The notes under the pieces are model-generated. The model worked only from the letters and a program-made list of their open reading frames with translations. It made no database searches and was not told the origin of the DNA. A stretch of DNA of 64,000 nucleotides, taken from contig NZ_JAMZDZ010000001.1 of assembly GCF_024172085.1 (NCBI RefSeq), positions 2,294,001 through 2,358,000 of the forward strand, in the 5' to 3' direction. The position numbers and the translations under genes were made by a program. The stretch is from Hamadaea flava (GTDB lineage: Bacteria > Actinomycetota > Actinomycetes > Mycobacteriales > Micromonosporaceae). Shown piece by piece: positions 9,302-16,682 of this stretch; the first letter of the stretch is position 1; every line of letters begins with the position of its first letter.

Positions 9302-9336
9302 GCCCCGGCCCTTACCCGCGAGACGGCCGCCGCGAA

Positions 9337-11346
9337 TCACCCCTCCGCGACGATGGCACCTTCGCTCTCGTCGGCCCGCGCAGTCCCATCGGGGCGCGCA
9401 GTCTCTTCGGCACGCACCGTCTCTTCGGCACGCACCGTCTCTTCGGCACGCACCGTCTCTTCGGAGCGCGTCGTTCGGGGGCGGGGCGGGGTCGCCTCGA
9501 AGTCGATGTGCTCCACACGCACCCGCAGCCGGCGGTAGGGCGTAGCCGCGCCCAGCTCCTCCATGCGGCACGCCGAACACAGCTTCGGCGCGGGCGGCTT
9601 CTCCTCGACCCGACGCCGCTGCGCCACCTTGCCGCGCACCTTCTTGTACGCCTTGCGCGCGATCTCCACCATGTGCTCCGGCCCGGTCAGCTGATGCCGC
9701 TGAAGCTGCAGGTCGAGCTTGCTCAGCGTGGTGTCCCGGGAGAGCAGGATCTTCTCCAGCCAGGCCGCGTTCTCGCGCGCGTGCTGCAACAGGTAGTTCT
9801 GCCGCCACAGGACGTCGACCAACGCCCGGTATCCGGCCACGTCAGGCATCGGCCGCAGGTCCGCGCCCAGCTCCTGCCGGGTGCGTACGGAGTCGGGGTC
9901 GCCGTGCGCGGCGCGGATCGCGACCTCCAACTCGACGGCGGCGTCCAGGTCGCCCGGACCGGGAACGGCGTCGACGGCCGCGCCGAGCACCTCGGTCAAC
10001 TCGGCGGCGTCGAAGGTGACCGGGTACGGATGCGGCCGGTTGCGGGTGATCAGCGTCGCCGCGAAATCCCACAGTGCCCGATGCAGGGCGACCCTCACCG
10101 TCACCGGTGCGATCGGCTCCCAGCGGACCAGATCGGGCCGCAACTGTTCGCCGTCATCGCAGACACCGCCGAAGGTGGCCAACGCGATCGGGCCGGTCAG
10201 AAGGCCGTTGTCGGCGTTGTCCTTCAGCCATTGGGCGTACCGGCGCAACTGTGCGCGCAGACCGGGCAGGTCGGCGGCAGCGCACAGCCGCAGCAGCCGC
10301 TCCTCCAACGTCGGCCCGGACGGCAACCGCCACTGCGTCACCTCCCGGAGAACGCCGACCGTGCGGGGCTCTCCGCGTACGCCGTCGAGGGTGGACACCA
10401 GCCGACCGCCGTCGCTGGAGACGACCAGCTCATGCTGCGTCACCGCGACCTCGGCCTCATCGTCCCGCGCCGCCGGGACCTCGGCCTGATCGTCCTGCGT
10501 GATCGCGGCGTGGGCGCGGCTGGTGATCAGCAGCCAGCCTGCGGCGAGAGTCTCCTCGGCGGCGGCGTACGCCATCCGCGTGACGAGGTCACGGGGATCG
10601 TCGAGCACCTCCCGCCCCCGGTACGCCTCGGTGAACGCCTGCGTCAGCAGGGGACGCAACGCGGCGCGCACTTCGGACGCGGGGTCAGCGAGGACGGGAC
10701 TGCCGACCAGGACGTGCGGCCTTTTCGGGGTCGGGAAGACGGCGTACCCGGCGTGGGTGGTCATTCCGTGCCCTTCGAACGCGGCAGTGAGCGCGCTCAT
10801 CGACGCGGGCAGCCGAGGCTCGTACGCCTCTGCCAGGTACCACGCTTCGTCGGCCGTGTACTCCCGCCCCGGCGCGAGTTCCACCGTGCGATGCAAACCG
10901 AGCGGGTTCTCGTGCAGCACCACCAGTACGCCGCCGTCCGCGACCAACGCCGTGAGCAGCGCGACGGGATCGCGTCCGGCGTCGTCGTCCTCGGCCGAAG
11001 TCAGCCGCCCGAGCCCGTCCAGCGCGATCACCAGGTCGAACCGATCGGCCAGGGCGTCCAGCGATCCGCACACGACCTCGACCTCGGGCAGCTCATGGGT
11101 GAGCCGGCCGGCGTCGTCGACCGATCGGATCAGCCAGGTGACCGCTGCGCCGGTCTCCTGCGTGGCCTTGACCAGATCGGCGTCGTGCGGTCCGGCGAAC
11201 AACACGTGGCTGTCCGCGACGACCAGCTCTGCCACGATCGCCGACACCGAGCCGCTCGCGACGATCGACGCCGGATCCCGCCAATCGGTCCACGACCACA
11301 TGCCGGTGCCCTTCCCGGGTTTCTGCGTGGCAGCCACCTCAGACAT
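9337..11346 (-). CDS. Large methyltransferase-like protein with repetitive tail
   Basis: ATG 11346 has an ideal GAGAGGAG ribosome-binding site and overlaps the previous stop (ATGTCTGA), so translation is probably coupled. It encodes 669 residues. The N-terminal 200 residues look like a Rossmann SAM-methyltransferase fold: HVLFAGPHDADLVKAT, a DRFDLVIALDGLG strand-4 region and DGGVLVVLHEN. Canonical motif I GxGxG is not obvious, so activity is uncertain. The middle is mostly helical, with LKDNADNGLLTGP and a basic helix KAYKKVRGKVAQRRR. A CxxC pair (CSACRMEELG) follows near 600, then a low-complexity tail of VRAEET repeats encoded by an 18-bp tandem array. It may modify a surface glycan together with the upstream gene; that is inference. 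Confidence 0.55.
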   Translation of the reverse strand: MSEVAATQKPGKGTGMWSWTDWRDPASIVASGSVSAIVAELVVADSHVLFAGPHDADLVKATQETGAAVTWLIRSVDDAGRLTHELPEVEVVCGSLDALADRFDLVIALDGLGRLTSAEDDDAGRDPVALLTALVADGGVLVVLHENPLGLHRTVELAPGREYTADEAWYLAEAYEPRLPASMSALTAAFEGHGMTTHAGYAVFPTPKRPHVLVGSPVLADPASEVRAALRPLLTQAFTEAYRGREVLDDPRDLVTRMAYAAAEETLAAGWLLITSRAHAAITQDDQAEVPAARDDEAEVAVTQHELVVSSDGGRLVSTLDGVRGEPRTVGVLREVTQWRLPSGPTLEERLLRLCAAADLPGLRAQLRRYAQWLKDNADNGLLTGPIALATFGGVCDDGEQLRPDLVRWEPIAPVTVRVALHRALWDFAATLITRNRPHPYPVTFDAAELTEVLGAAVDAVPGPGDLDAAVELEVAIRAAHGDPDSVRTRQELGADLRPMPDVAGYRALVDVLWRQNYLLQHARENAAWLEKILLSRDTTLSKLDLQLQRHQLTGPEHMVEIARKAYKKVRGKVAQRRRVEEKPPAPKLCSACRMEELGAATPYRRLRVRVEHIDFEATPPRPRTTRSEETVRAEETVRAEETVRAEETARPDGTARADESEGAIVAEG
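9402..9473. repeat. 18-bp tandem repeat inside the methyltransferase-like gene
   Basis: The unit tctcttcggcacgcaccg occurs three times perfectly (9402-9419, 9420-9437, 9438-9455), plus a degenerate fourth copy. On the minus strand it encodes a charged (VRAEET)n tail near the C-terminus. Confidence 0.85.
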
Positions 11347-12337
11347 GAACGGCTCCTCTCGTGTCCCCGTCGGCGACCCCGGCACCCCTGCCCCCACTGG
11401 CGGCCCCGGCTTGCTTGTCCTCGGCGGCGGCCCCAGCGCTCGCATCCTCACTGGCGGCCCCAGCGCTCGTGTCTTCGACGGCGGCGCGGGCGCGGGCCAC
11501 GGCGGCTCGGGCGTCGGTCCAGGTCTCCTGCCAGCCGAACAGCACCCGCAGCTCGGCCGGACCGGCCAGCAGGTCCGCACCCAGCTCCGCCCGGGCCAGC
11601 GACCGGCACTCGGCCAGATCGGTCTCGCGGCCGTGCAGCGCCGCCCATTGATCACGGATACGCGGGTAGCCGCCGAAGGTCGGGTCGGCGTTCTCCAGGA
11701 CCATGGGGTCGCCGTAGACGGCCGCCTCGCACCCGGCGAGCAGCCCGTACCAGATCGCGCTGGTCAACCGGTTGGACGCGACCCGGCGATGCCGTCGCAG
11801 CTCGGCGAGTTGGCGTACGAGGAACTCACGGTCCTGGCCGCGCCACCAGAAGCCCCGCCTGCCGTGGCAGATGACCCGGAACCCGGCCTGCTCGTAGACC
11901 GCGCGGATCTCCGGCTGATGGTGCTCGTTCCAATACAGGCAGACCGTGACCGGGCCGGACTCGGTCTCGGCGATCTCGCGCGCGAGGCGCTGATGATCGC
12001 CCAGGATCTGCTGACCCTCCCAGCCGTGGAACGGGTAGAAGATCGTCCCGGCCCGCGGCTCGGGCGTCGGGCGCTCCATCTGCAGGAGGTACGCGAACGG
12101 CGCGCCGATCACCACGACATCGCGGCGGCCCTGCGACCACGCTCGGCGGCGCGTCCGCTCCGACCACACGAACAGCGTGCTGCCGTGCACGAACGGTACG
12201 CCGGGAGCCAGCCCGTCGCCGATGTTCCAGCCGTGCTGGAGATAGCCGTCGACGCGCTGTGGATGGTCCGGGTCCGGCATGTCGCAGTACCGAGCCAGCA
12301 CATACGTATGGCCATAAAACTGGTTGGCGTGGTGCAT
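11339..12337 (-). CDS. Putative GT-B-like surface-glycan transferase
   Basis: A 332-residue protein starting at ATG 12337 (GGGA lies 14 nt upstream, so the ribosome-binding site is weak). The visible pattern is of a glycosyltransferase-like C-terminal half: YPFHGWEGQ, VTVCLYWNEHH, AGFRVICHGRRGFWW and RRVASNRLTSAIWYGLLAGCEAAVYGDPM, here cut into shorter motifs. The last part resembles donor-site loops of polysaccharide glycosyl- and glycerophosphotransferases. No N-terminal acceptor domain is evident. The C-terminus is a repetitive acidic Ala-rich tail (EDTSAGAA, EDASAGAA, EDKQAGAA). It is the first gene of a three-gene unit and overlaps the next by 8 bp. The function is inferred from fold-like motifs only. 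Confidence 0.45.
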   Translation of the reverse strand: MHHANQFYGHTYVLARYCDMPDPDHPQRVDGYLQHGWNIGDGLAPGVPFVHGSTLFVWSERTRRRAWSQGRRDVVVIGAPFAYLLQMERPTPEPRAGTIFYPFHGWEGQQILGDHQRLAREIAETESGPVTVCLYWNEHHQPEIRAVYEQAGFRVICHGRRGFWWRGQDREFLVRQLAELRRHRRVASNRLTSAIWYGLLAGCEAAVYGDPMVLENADPTFGGYPRIRDQWAALHGRETDLAECRSLARAELGADLLAGPAELRVLFGWQETWTDARAAVARARAAVEDTSAGAASEDASAGAAAEDKQAGAASGGRGAGVADGDTRGAVHV

Positions 12338-12569
12338 CTCGTCTTGCGGTTCCCTACGCGCTGGTCAGATTCGTCCCGCCGGGCACAGTCGAAGGCCGCC
12401 AACAGCGGCGCACCCCTGGACTCTAAATCCGACAGAACGCCCTTTTGCGATGAAACGCCGATAGCGCCCCGCGCGTCGTGAAAGCGTTCCTCCGTCGTAG
12501 TACGCAGCGCTCGACGTTCCGCCAGGGCCGCCTGTGCGACGGCTGCGTCCGAATCCGATCGTCACCGCA

Positions 12570-12622
12570 CTCGATCTTGAGCAGAGCCGTCGTCAGAGCG
12601 ATGTCTTCTACTCAAGATCGAG
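12570..12622. repeat. Perfect 12-bp inverted repeat, 29-nt loop
   Basis: CTCGATCTTGAG (12570-12581) and CTCAAGATCGAG (12611-12622) are exact reverse complements. The arms are less GC-rich than the surroundings. It could be an RNA hairpin, a pair of protein-binding sites or a remnant of a small mobile element. Confidence 0.7.
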
Positions 12623-12682
12623 AAGTCCACTGGCAGCGCGCGCCAGACGCAACTGTTGTGCTGGCCGCAGACCACGTAGAAA

Positions 12683-12754
12683 GACACGGTAGGGCCTTCG
12701 GGGACGGCATGGCTTCGACAACCACAGCCGTACCTGAAGGCCCTACCTCGTGTC
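12683..12754. repeat. Long imperfect stem-loop with 12-bp perfect core
   Basis: GGTAGGGCCTTC (12688-12699) pairs exactly with GAAGGCCCTACC (12736-12747). Pairing continues outward through GACAC/GTGTC with a 2-nt bulge, and inward through ACGGC/GCCGT. It lies 81 bases past the stop codon of the minus-strand DUF4185 gene, so it may serve as that gene's terminator, but the length also fits a mobile-element end. Confidence 0.65.
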
Positions 12755-12834
12755 CGCGCGACACACCGACGCAGCTCGGATTCCGTCGCCATCAACCAGA
12801 TCCGACCACACCAACCCGGTTCCTCAACGGGCAC

Positions 12835-13935
12835 TCAGACCGTTCCGGCGTACTGGCTCATGTGATAGGCGGTCGTCTGGCCGTTGGCGTTGCGCTTCCA
12901 GGTCGACACCATCAGGTGCAGCCCGCCCGACTGGGTCGTCGACCACGGATGGATGAACCCGCCGTAGAGGTTCGACTCCTGCAGCCAGGACACCTGAACC
13001 TTCTCGGCAGTCCAAACCCGGTCGGGCCCGGTGGCCCGGCGGGTGACGATGTTGCCGGTGGCCGCGTTCAGGTAGGCCATGACCCAGGTGCCGTCGGCGA
13101 GGCGGCGCACCGACGGCTCACCGAACCGGCCGGTGAGAATCGGCGTCGGCGGGCGGCCCCAGTCCCAGTTGCTGCCGTTCCAGCCCCAGCCCTCGTACTC
13201 TCCGGGCCAGAACATCCGGTCCCAGCGCACCCGGCGCAGCATCATCCCGCCGTCCTGCCGCCCCGCCGGGACGGAGAACACATAGACGTAGTCACCGTCG
13301 CGCTGCATAGTCCACATCTGGAACGGGTCGGAGTTGTCGCCGTTGTTCCACCAGCGCAGATCCGTACGGATGAAGTCGTTGCCGTTGTCGGAGTACGCGA
13401 GCCCGGCGTACCGCGACTTCCACATCGAGTTGCGCGGCCCGGCGTTCCAGTTCTCGATGCTCATGTAGGAGATGAGCTGGCGGCCGGTCTCCGGGAAACC
13501 GATTCCGTCGTTGGGGATCACGCTCACCTCGAACGAGCCGAACGGGTCGGAGCCGTTGTGCCCGTTGTACATCAGGTCGGGCGCGCGTCCGTCGCCGGCC
13601 ACCCGGGCCGCGCTGTCGAACACGACGCCCCCAGCCGCACCCGGATGGATGTTGGACCGCAGCATCACCGGGGAACGCCAGTCCTGCCCGGTCTCGGGCC
13701 AGGGGGTGCTGAAGGTGTCGCCGAACAGGTAGCCGATGGAGCCGTTCTCGAGGACGTACGGGATGCCCAGGTCGGTGCCGGCCACCTGCCAGCGCCAGGC
13801 GGTGTCCAGATCACCGCCGGTGAGCCGTTTGCGAAACGTCGCGGCCTGTGCGGCTCGCGGCGCGACGACCTCGGGAATCACCAGGGCCGCGAGGCCGGCG
13901 CCGGCGGCCGCGCCGATCATCGTTCTGCGTTTCAT
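12835..13935 (-). CDS. Secreted DUF4185 protein
   Basis: From ATG 13935 (GGAG 8 nt upstream) this encodes 366 residues. The N-terminus is a Tat-like or Sec signal (KRRTMIGAAAGAGLAALVIP, ending at APRAAQAA). The mature protein has repeated beta-propeller-like strands with YLFGDTFSTPWPE, SYMSIENW, YVYVFSVPAGRQDGG and FGEPSVRRLADGTWVMAY, the pattern of DUF4185, a five-bladed propeller family related to glycoside hydrolases. It is probably extracellular and may bind or cleave a polysaccharide, but no catalytic residues can be assigned. It is a single gene. The upstream 215 bp include a 12-bp direct repeat GCAATCGATTTC (13986-13997 and 14073-14084). Confidence 0.75.
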   Translation of the reverse strand: MKRRTMIGAAAGAGLAALVIPEVVAPRAAQAATFRKRLTGGDLDTAWRWQVAGTDLGIPYVLENGSIGYLFGDTFSTPWPETGQDWRSPVMLRSNIHPGAAGGVVFDSAARVAGDGRAPDLMYNGHNGSDPFGSFEVSVIPNDGIGFPETGRQLISYMSIENWNAGPRNSMWKSRYAGLAYSDNGNDFIRTDLRWWNNGDNSDPFQMWTMQRDGDYVYVFSVPAGRQDGGMMLRRVRWDRMFWPGEYEGWGWNGSNWDWGRPPTPILTGRFGEPSVRRLADGTWVMAYLNAATGNIVTRRATGPDRVWTAEKVQVSWLQESNLYGGFIHPWSTTQSGGLHLMVSTWKRNANGQTTAYHMSQYAGTV

Positions 13936-13985
13936 GGTCCGTCCAATCTCCGTAGAGCGCAGGCGTTGGTGGCTTGGAGCATAGA

Positions 13986-14084
13986 GCAATCGATTTCTCA
14001 TGTCCATTGCCATCTATCCCTGTCGGCATCGCGCGTTCGCCAACTTTGCGCTGCGCCACTAGCTTGGCGGCGGCAATCGATTTC
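13986..14084. repeat. Pair of 12-bp direct repeats in the DUF4185 promoter region
   Basis: GCAATCGATTTC occurs at 13986-13997 and 14073-14084, both upstream of the DUF4185 start at 13935. Their low GC content and position suggest operator half-sites; this is inference. Confidence 0.4.
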
Positions 14085-14150
14085 GCACCACGCGCGATCT
14101 CCTCGCGGTAGACGACGTTGTCGCGGCGGATCGCATTCCCGAATCGAGTA

Positions 14151-14561
14151 TCAGCTCGGCAGGGCGACGACTGCTTCGACCTCGACAAGGAACTCCGGCC
14201 GGAACAACCCCGCGACCTGCACCAGCGAGCTGGCGGGGTTGGGCCGGTCGCCCAGCGAGGGACGGATGATCCGATCCCGGACGTCCCGGACGACCTGGAT
14301 CTCCGACACGTCGACGAGGAACCAGGTGAGCTTGACGACGTCCGGCCAGTCCGCGCCCAGCGACGCCAGGAGGCGGCCGAGGTTGGCCAGCGACTGCTCG
14401 GTCTGGGCCGCGAGATCCCCTGGTCCGACGAGCTGACCGGCGGCGTCGAGGGCGATCTGGCCGGAGACGAAGGCGAGCTGGCCGGTGGTCGTGACGGCGT
14501 GGGCGAACCCGAAGCCAGGCGAGTTACCGGGGACGTCAGTGAGACGGTCGACGATGGGCAT
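14151..14561 (-). CDS. Rid/YjgF-family protein lacking the catalytic arginine
   Basis: From ATG 14561 this encodes 136 residues with the YjgF/UK114 fold: FAFVSGQIA-like strand (LAFVSGQIALD), TEQSLANLGRLLASLGA, VVKLTWFLVD and a C-terminal VEVEAVVALP. True RidA enzymes deaminate reactive enamines and use an Arg in a PARS motif; here the equivalent position reads NPASSLVQVAGL, with Ser replacing Arg. It therefore probably belongs to an arginine-less Rid subgroup of unknown activity. The start is 7 nt after a TAGGCT -10 box on the minus strand, indicating a leaderless transcript. It is divergent from arfB. Confidence 0.8.
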   Translation of the reverse strand: MPIVDRLTDVPGNSPGFGFAHAVTTTGQLAFVSGQIALDAAGQLVGPGDLAAQTEQSLANLGRLLASLGADWPDVVKLTWFLVDVSEIQVVRDVRDRIIRPSLGDRPNPASSLVQVAGLFRPEFLVEVEAVVALPS

Positions 14562-14568
14562 GATCCCC

Positions 14569-14574
14569 AGCCTA
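14569..14574 (-). promoter_or_regulatory. -10 box for leaderless Rid gene
   Basis: TAGGCT on the minus strand ends 7 nt before ATG 14561, matching the TAnnnT box and spacing of actinobacterial leaderless genes. No Shine-Dalgarno sequence is present. Confidence 0.55.
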
Positions 14575-14605
14575 GCCAGGCTCACGGGGATGAGATGCTG
14601 GCATC

Positions 14606-15031
14606 ATGGCCGGTACGCTGATCGTCCAACCCGGCGTCGAGATCCCCGAGGCCGAGCTGAGCTGGCGCTTCTCCCGTTCGAGCGGGCCGGGTGGGCAGGG
14701 CGTGAACACCGCCGACTCCCGGGTCGAGCTGTCGTGGGACCTCGCCACCTCGGACGCGCTGCCCGACGCACTCAAGGCGCGGGCGCTTAATCGGCTCGCC
14801 GGCCGCCTCGTCGACGGCGTACTGACCGTCGCGGCCTCCGAACATCGCGCTCAACTGCGCAATCGCATGGCCGCACAGACCCGCCTCGCCGCACTCATCC
14901 GCGAGGCGATCGCGCCCCCGCCGAAGGCCCGGCGCGCGACCCGGCCGACTAAGGGCTCGGTGGAACGCCGCATCTCGGCCAAGAAGCGCCGCTCGAACAT
15001 CAAGCAGAACCGCCGCCCCGACCACGACTAG
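14606..15031 (+). CDS. arfB: Alternative ribosome-rescue factor ArfB (peptidyl-tRNA hydrolase)
   Basis: A 141-residue protein with the release-factor GGQ motif in SSGPGGQGVNTADSRVEL (Gly29-Gly30-Gln31) and a long basic tail (SVERRISAKKRRSNIKQNRR). In the ArfB/YaeJ family the tail enters the empty mRNA channel of stalled 70S ribosomes and GGQ hydrolyses the peptidyl-tRNA ester. Length and domain layout are typical of the family: there is no codon-recognition domain, which separates it from RF1 and RF2. ATG 14606 follows GATGCT by 6 nt, so the transcript may be leaderless. The gene is divergent from the Rid gene and convergent with the Fic gene. Confidence 0.9.
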   Translation: MAGTLIVQPGVEIPEAELSWRFSRSSGPGGQGVNTADSRVELSWDLATSDALPDALKARALNRLAGRLVDGVLTVAASEHRAQLRNRMAAQTRLAALIREAIAPPPKARRATRPTKGSVERRISAKKRRSNIKQNRRPDHD

Positions 15032-15034
15032 GCG

Positions 15035-15607
15035 TCACCGCTCCATCAGTTCGTCGAGCAGGCGACGCAAGGGCTCGTTGTTACCGCGCAGCGCGGCCCT
15101 CGACGCCTCGATATTCTCCTGCGGATCGAGGCGCGACCAGTCGATCAACCAACCTGCATCGCGGCTGAGCTGTCGGAAGAAGGCCCGCTGCGTCCGCCCA
15201 TTGCCTTCGCGGAACGGATGCAATGCATTCACCTCGGCCAGATAGTGGGTAACCCGGTCAAGGAAGGTCGTCCGATCCGCACCGCGCAGGAAGCGTTCCT
15301 TGGCGAGTCCGCCAAACACTTCTTCGGCGTATGCCTCGATGTGCTGAGGCAGGCAGAACGGCTCCGTGCGTGCGATTCCAACGGTCCGGATCTGCCCAGC
15401 CCAGGGGTAGATGTCACCGAAGATCTCACGGTGAAACGCCTGAAGATGCGTTAGGTCGTAGGCTCCGGCCAGTGGCCGAATGCCGAGATCGGCCAATGCA
15501 GCAATACTCAGGCCGGCCTCAGCTTCCTGAAGCAATGATTCCTGGACGATGCCAAGCCGATTACGAAGAACGCCACTCTCAGGGTCGATGTACGGATCGA
15601 CCGTCAC
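15035..15607 (-). CDS. Fic-family AMP-transferase toxin
   Basis: From GTG 15607, overlapping the antitoxin stop codon by GTGA, this encodes 190 residues. The Fic core motif is intact: HPFREGNGRT at 130-139, with catalytic His130 and the Mg/ATP-binding Glu and Asn/Gly loop; the flap region is near GQIRTVGIARTEPFCLP (71-87). Fic proteins transfer AMP from ATP to hydroxyl side chains; small solitary ones paired with a VbhA-like antitoxin adenylylate targets such as gyrase. No inhibitory SxxxEG helix is visible within this protein, consistent with a class I Fic controlled by a separate antitoxin. Overlapping genes imply translational coupling with the antitoxin made first. Confidence 0.9.
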   Translation of the reverse strand: MTVDPYIDPESGVLRNRLGIVQESLLQEAEAGLSIAALADLGIRPLAGAYDLTHLQAFHREIFGDIYPWAGQIRTVGIARTEPFCLPQHIEAYAEEVFGGLAKERFLRGADRTTFLDRVTHYLAEVNALHPFREGNGRTQRAFFRQLSRDAGWLIDWSRLDPQENIEASRAALRGNNEPLRRLLDELMER

Positions 15608-15921
15608 GACGCACCGTAGAGACGACGAATTTCGGCCCGCATCTCCACCGTGCTGATCTCGCCGCGTGTCCACCGCTCTGTAATGGCCTCCACCGCCGCG
15701 CTCACGGTCAGGCCCTCGGCGCGGAGCGATCCAGCGGCCTGTGCCAGAGATCGCGAACGCTCGGCGGTCAATTCGTCGAACACTTCTACCGGCACCATGA
15801 CCGCTTCCGTCTTGCGGTGGGAACCGACCCCGACCGGCGTCCTGTCGCCGCGCCGGAAGCGCTCCAGTACCGAGGGCAGCAGGTCGCGCGCCTCGCGCAC
15901 GGAGAGAGTCTCAATCAGCAC
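15604..15921 (-). CDS. Two-domain Fic antitoxin: Phd/YefM-like DNA-binding plus VbhA-like
   Basis: From GTG 15921 this encodes 105 residues. Residues 1-52 look like a Phd/YefM domain (SVREARDLLPSVLERFRRG, then TEAVMVPVEVFDEL), which dimerises and binds the operator of its own operon. Residues 56-105 resemble VbhA, the antitoxin of class I Fic toxins: SLRAEGLTV carries the SxxxEG inhibitory motif (Ser65, Glu69, Gly70), followed by AITERWTRGEIST. In that family the Glu contacts the second Fic-motif Arg and blocks ATP gamma-phosphate placement. The gene precedes and overlaps the Fic gene. Its promoter is leaderless (TACACT 6 nt upstream) and overlaps TGTGTACACA repeats, fitting autoregulation. 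Confidence 0.75.
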   Translation of the reverse strand: MLIETLSVREARDLLPSVLERFRRGDRTPVGVGSHRKTEAVMVPVEVFDELTAERSRSLAQAAGSLRAEGLTVSAAVEAITERWTRGEISTVEMRAEIRRLYGAS

Positions 15922-15927
15922 CTCAAA

Positions 15928-15949
15928 AGTGTACCCGATTGTGTACACA
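15928..15949 (-). promoter_or_regulatory. Operator and -10 box of the Fic toxin-antitoxin operon
   Basis: The minus strand carries the palindrome TGTGTACACA (15949-15940), a 6-nt spacer, then TACACT (15933-15928), 6 nt before the antitoxin GTG. The second GTACAC overlaps the -10 box, so bound antitoxin would repress directly. Confidence 0.55.
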
Positions 15950-16028
15950 TTTTGCCCTCGCGACTTAGTCCATCCGGCTTGCGCGCCGAAGCACGCCGAT
16001 GGCCGATCCCGGTCCCAGACCGACCGTT

Positions 16029-16634
16029 TCACGCCCTGGTGAGGCGGTTCAGCCAGGGGTGGCCGTCGTGGACGAGACGGAGCCAGCCGATCAGCTGGGC
16101 TCGGGCCGCGTCGTCCAATCTGGGCGCGGCGACGGCGAAGTCCGCCTCATCCTTCGGCCGTGGCCGCCTGGCCTTATAGAACAAGGCCAGCTCCGGGCGC
16201 AGGAACGGGATGCCGTCCGGCGTCCGCGCGTACACGTGCTCGATCGGCAGGGTCACGCGCGGATCGCGATGGCTGCGCCACAGCGGACCGTCCACATTCT
16301 CCAGGAAGATGTCGGTACGCCAGGAGTCGGGCCCGGGTTCGTAGACCCAGATCTGCCGGAACCTCTCGGGTGGCGTCGACCCGGGCGGCAGCGGGTGGAC
16401 CGCGCCGTCGGCGCCGCAGCACGTGAGTCCGTCGAGCAGGGCCCAGAGTTGCGGGAAATGCTGCCGGGCGACGCCGAATTCGATGTCGCCGTGTTCGCGG
16501 GTCTGTTCGCCGAGGAACAGGTCGATCGCCCAGCCGCCGGCGATCCACCAGGGCGATGGGAACGGTCGCAGGCGTTGGGCGAGTTCGCCGGGCTGCCAAG
16601 GCGCCCAGGCGTCGAGCGGTGGCGGTGTGGTCAT
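16029..16634 (-). CDS. Nucleotidyltransferase, aminoglycoside-2''-adenylyltransferase-like
   Basis: A 201-residue protein with the N-terminal motif PWWIAGGWAIDLFLG followed by REHGDIEFGVAR and a later WRTDIFLEN. This is the GG...D.E layout of the polymerase-beta-type nucleotidyltransferases grouped with aminoglycoside 2''-adenylyltransferases (PF10706-like). Family members transfer AMP to small molecules, but most chromosomal actinobacterial copies have no proven substrate, so resistance should not be assumed. Near the C-terminus KARRPRPKDEADF is a usual feature of the group. No clear operon partner; it is oriented like the Fic operon but 95 bp upstream of it. Confidence 0.75.
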   Translation of the reverse strand: MTTPPPLDAWAPWQPGELAQRLRPFPSPWWIAGGWAIDLFLGEQTREHGDIEFGVARQHFPQLWALLDGLTCCGADGAVHPLPPGSTPPERFRQIWVYEPGPDSWRTDIFLENVDGPLWRSHRDPRVTLPIEHVYARTPDGIPFLRPELALFYKARRPRPKDEADFAVAAPRLDDAARAQLIGWLRLVHDGHPWLNRLTRA

Positions 16635-16682
16635 CGGCCGACTCTATCGACGCCCCGGGGTGCGCGACCCGGGGCGCACGCG

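Larger units (their letters stand above)
12338..12834. other. 497-bp intergenic region holding two inverted repeats
   Basis: No convincing coding frame is found: short frames on both strands lack ribosome-binding sites and recognisable residues. The region has an AT-richer leader for the minus-strand glycan unit (12338-12480) and two inverted repeats (12570-12622 and 12683-12754) upstream of the end of the DUF4185 gene. Confidence 0.6.

Noticed and set aside
9402-9473. Possible CRISPR-like array
   Set aside because: The 18-bp units are directly contiguous with no spacers and encode a coding-sequence repeat.
5591-9538. Long open frame (1,315 codons) on the plus strand opposite the helicase gene
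   Set aside because: It is the antisense of a gene with clear SF1 helicase motifs; its composition is Arg/Gly/Val-rich and matches no family. High GC content creates such frames.
12562-12834. 90-residue minus-strand frame, possible transposase fragment
   Set aside because: No DDE or HTH motif, no ribosome-binding site, and it spans both inverted repeats.
16029-16634. Aminoglycoside resistance gene
   Set aside because: The fold fits the adenylyltransferase group, but chromosomal relatives are mostly uncharacterised and nothing nearby indicates a resistance cassette.
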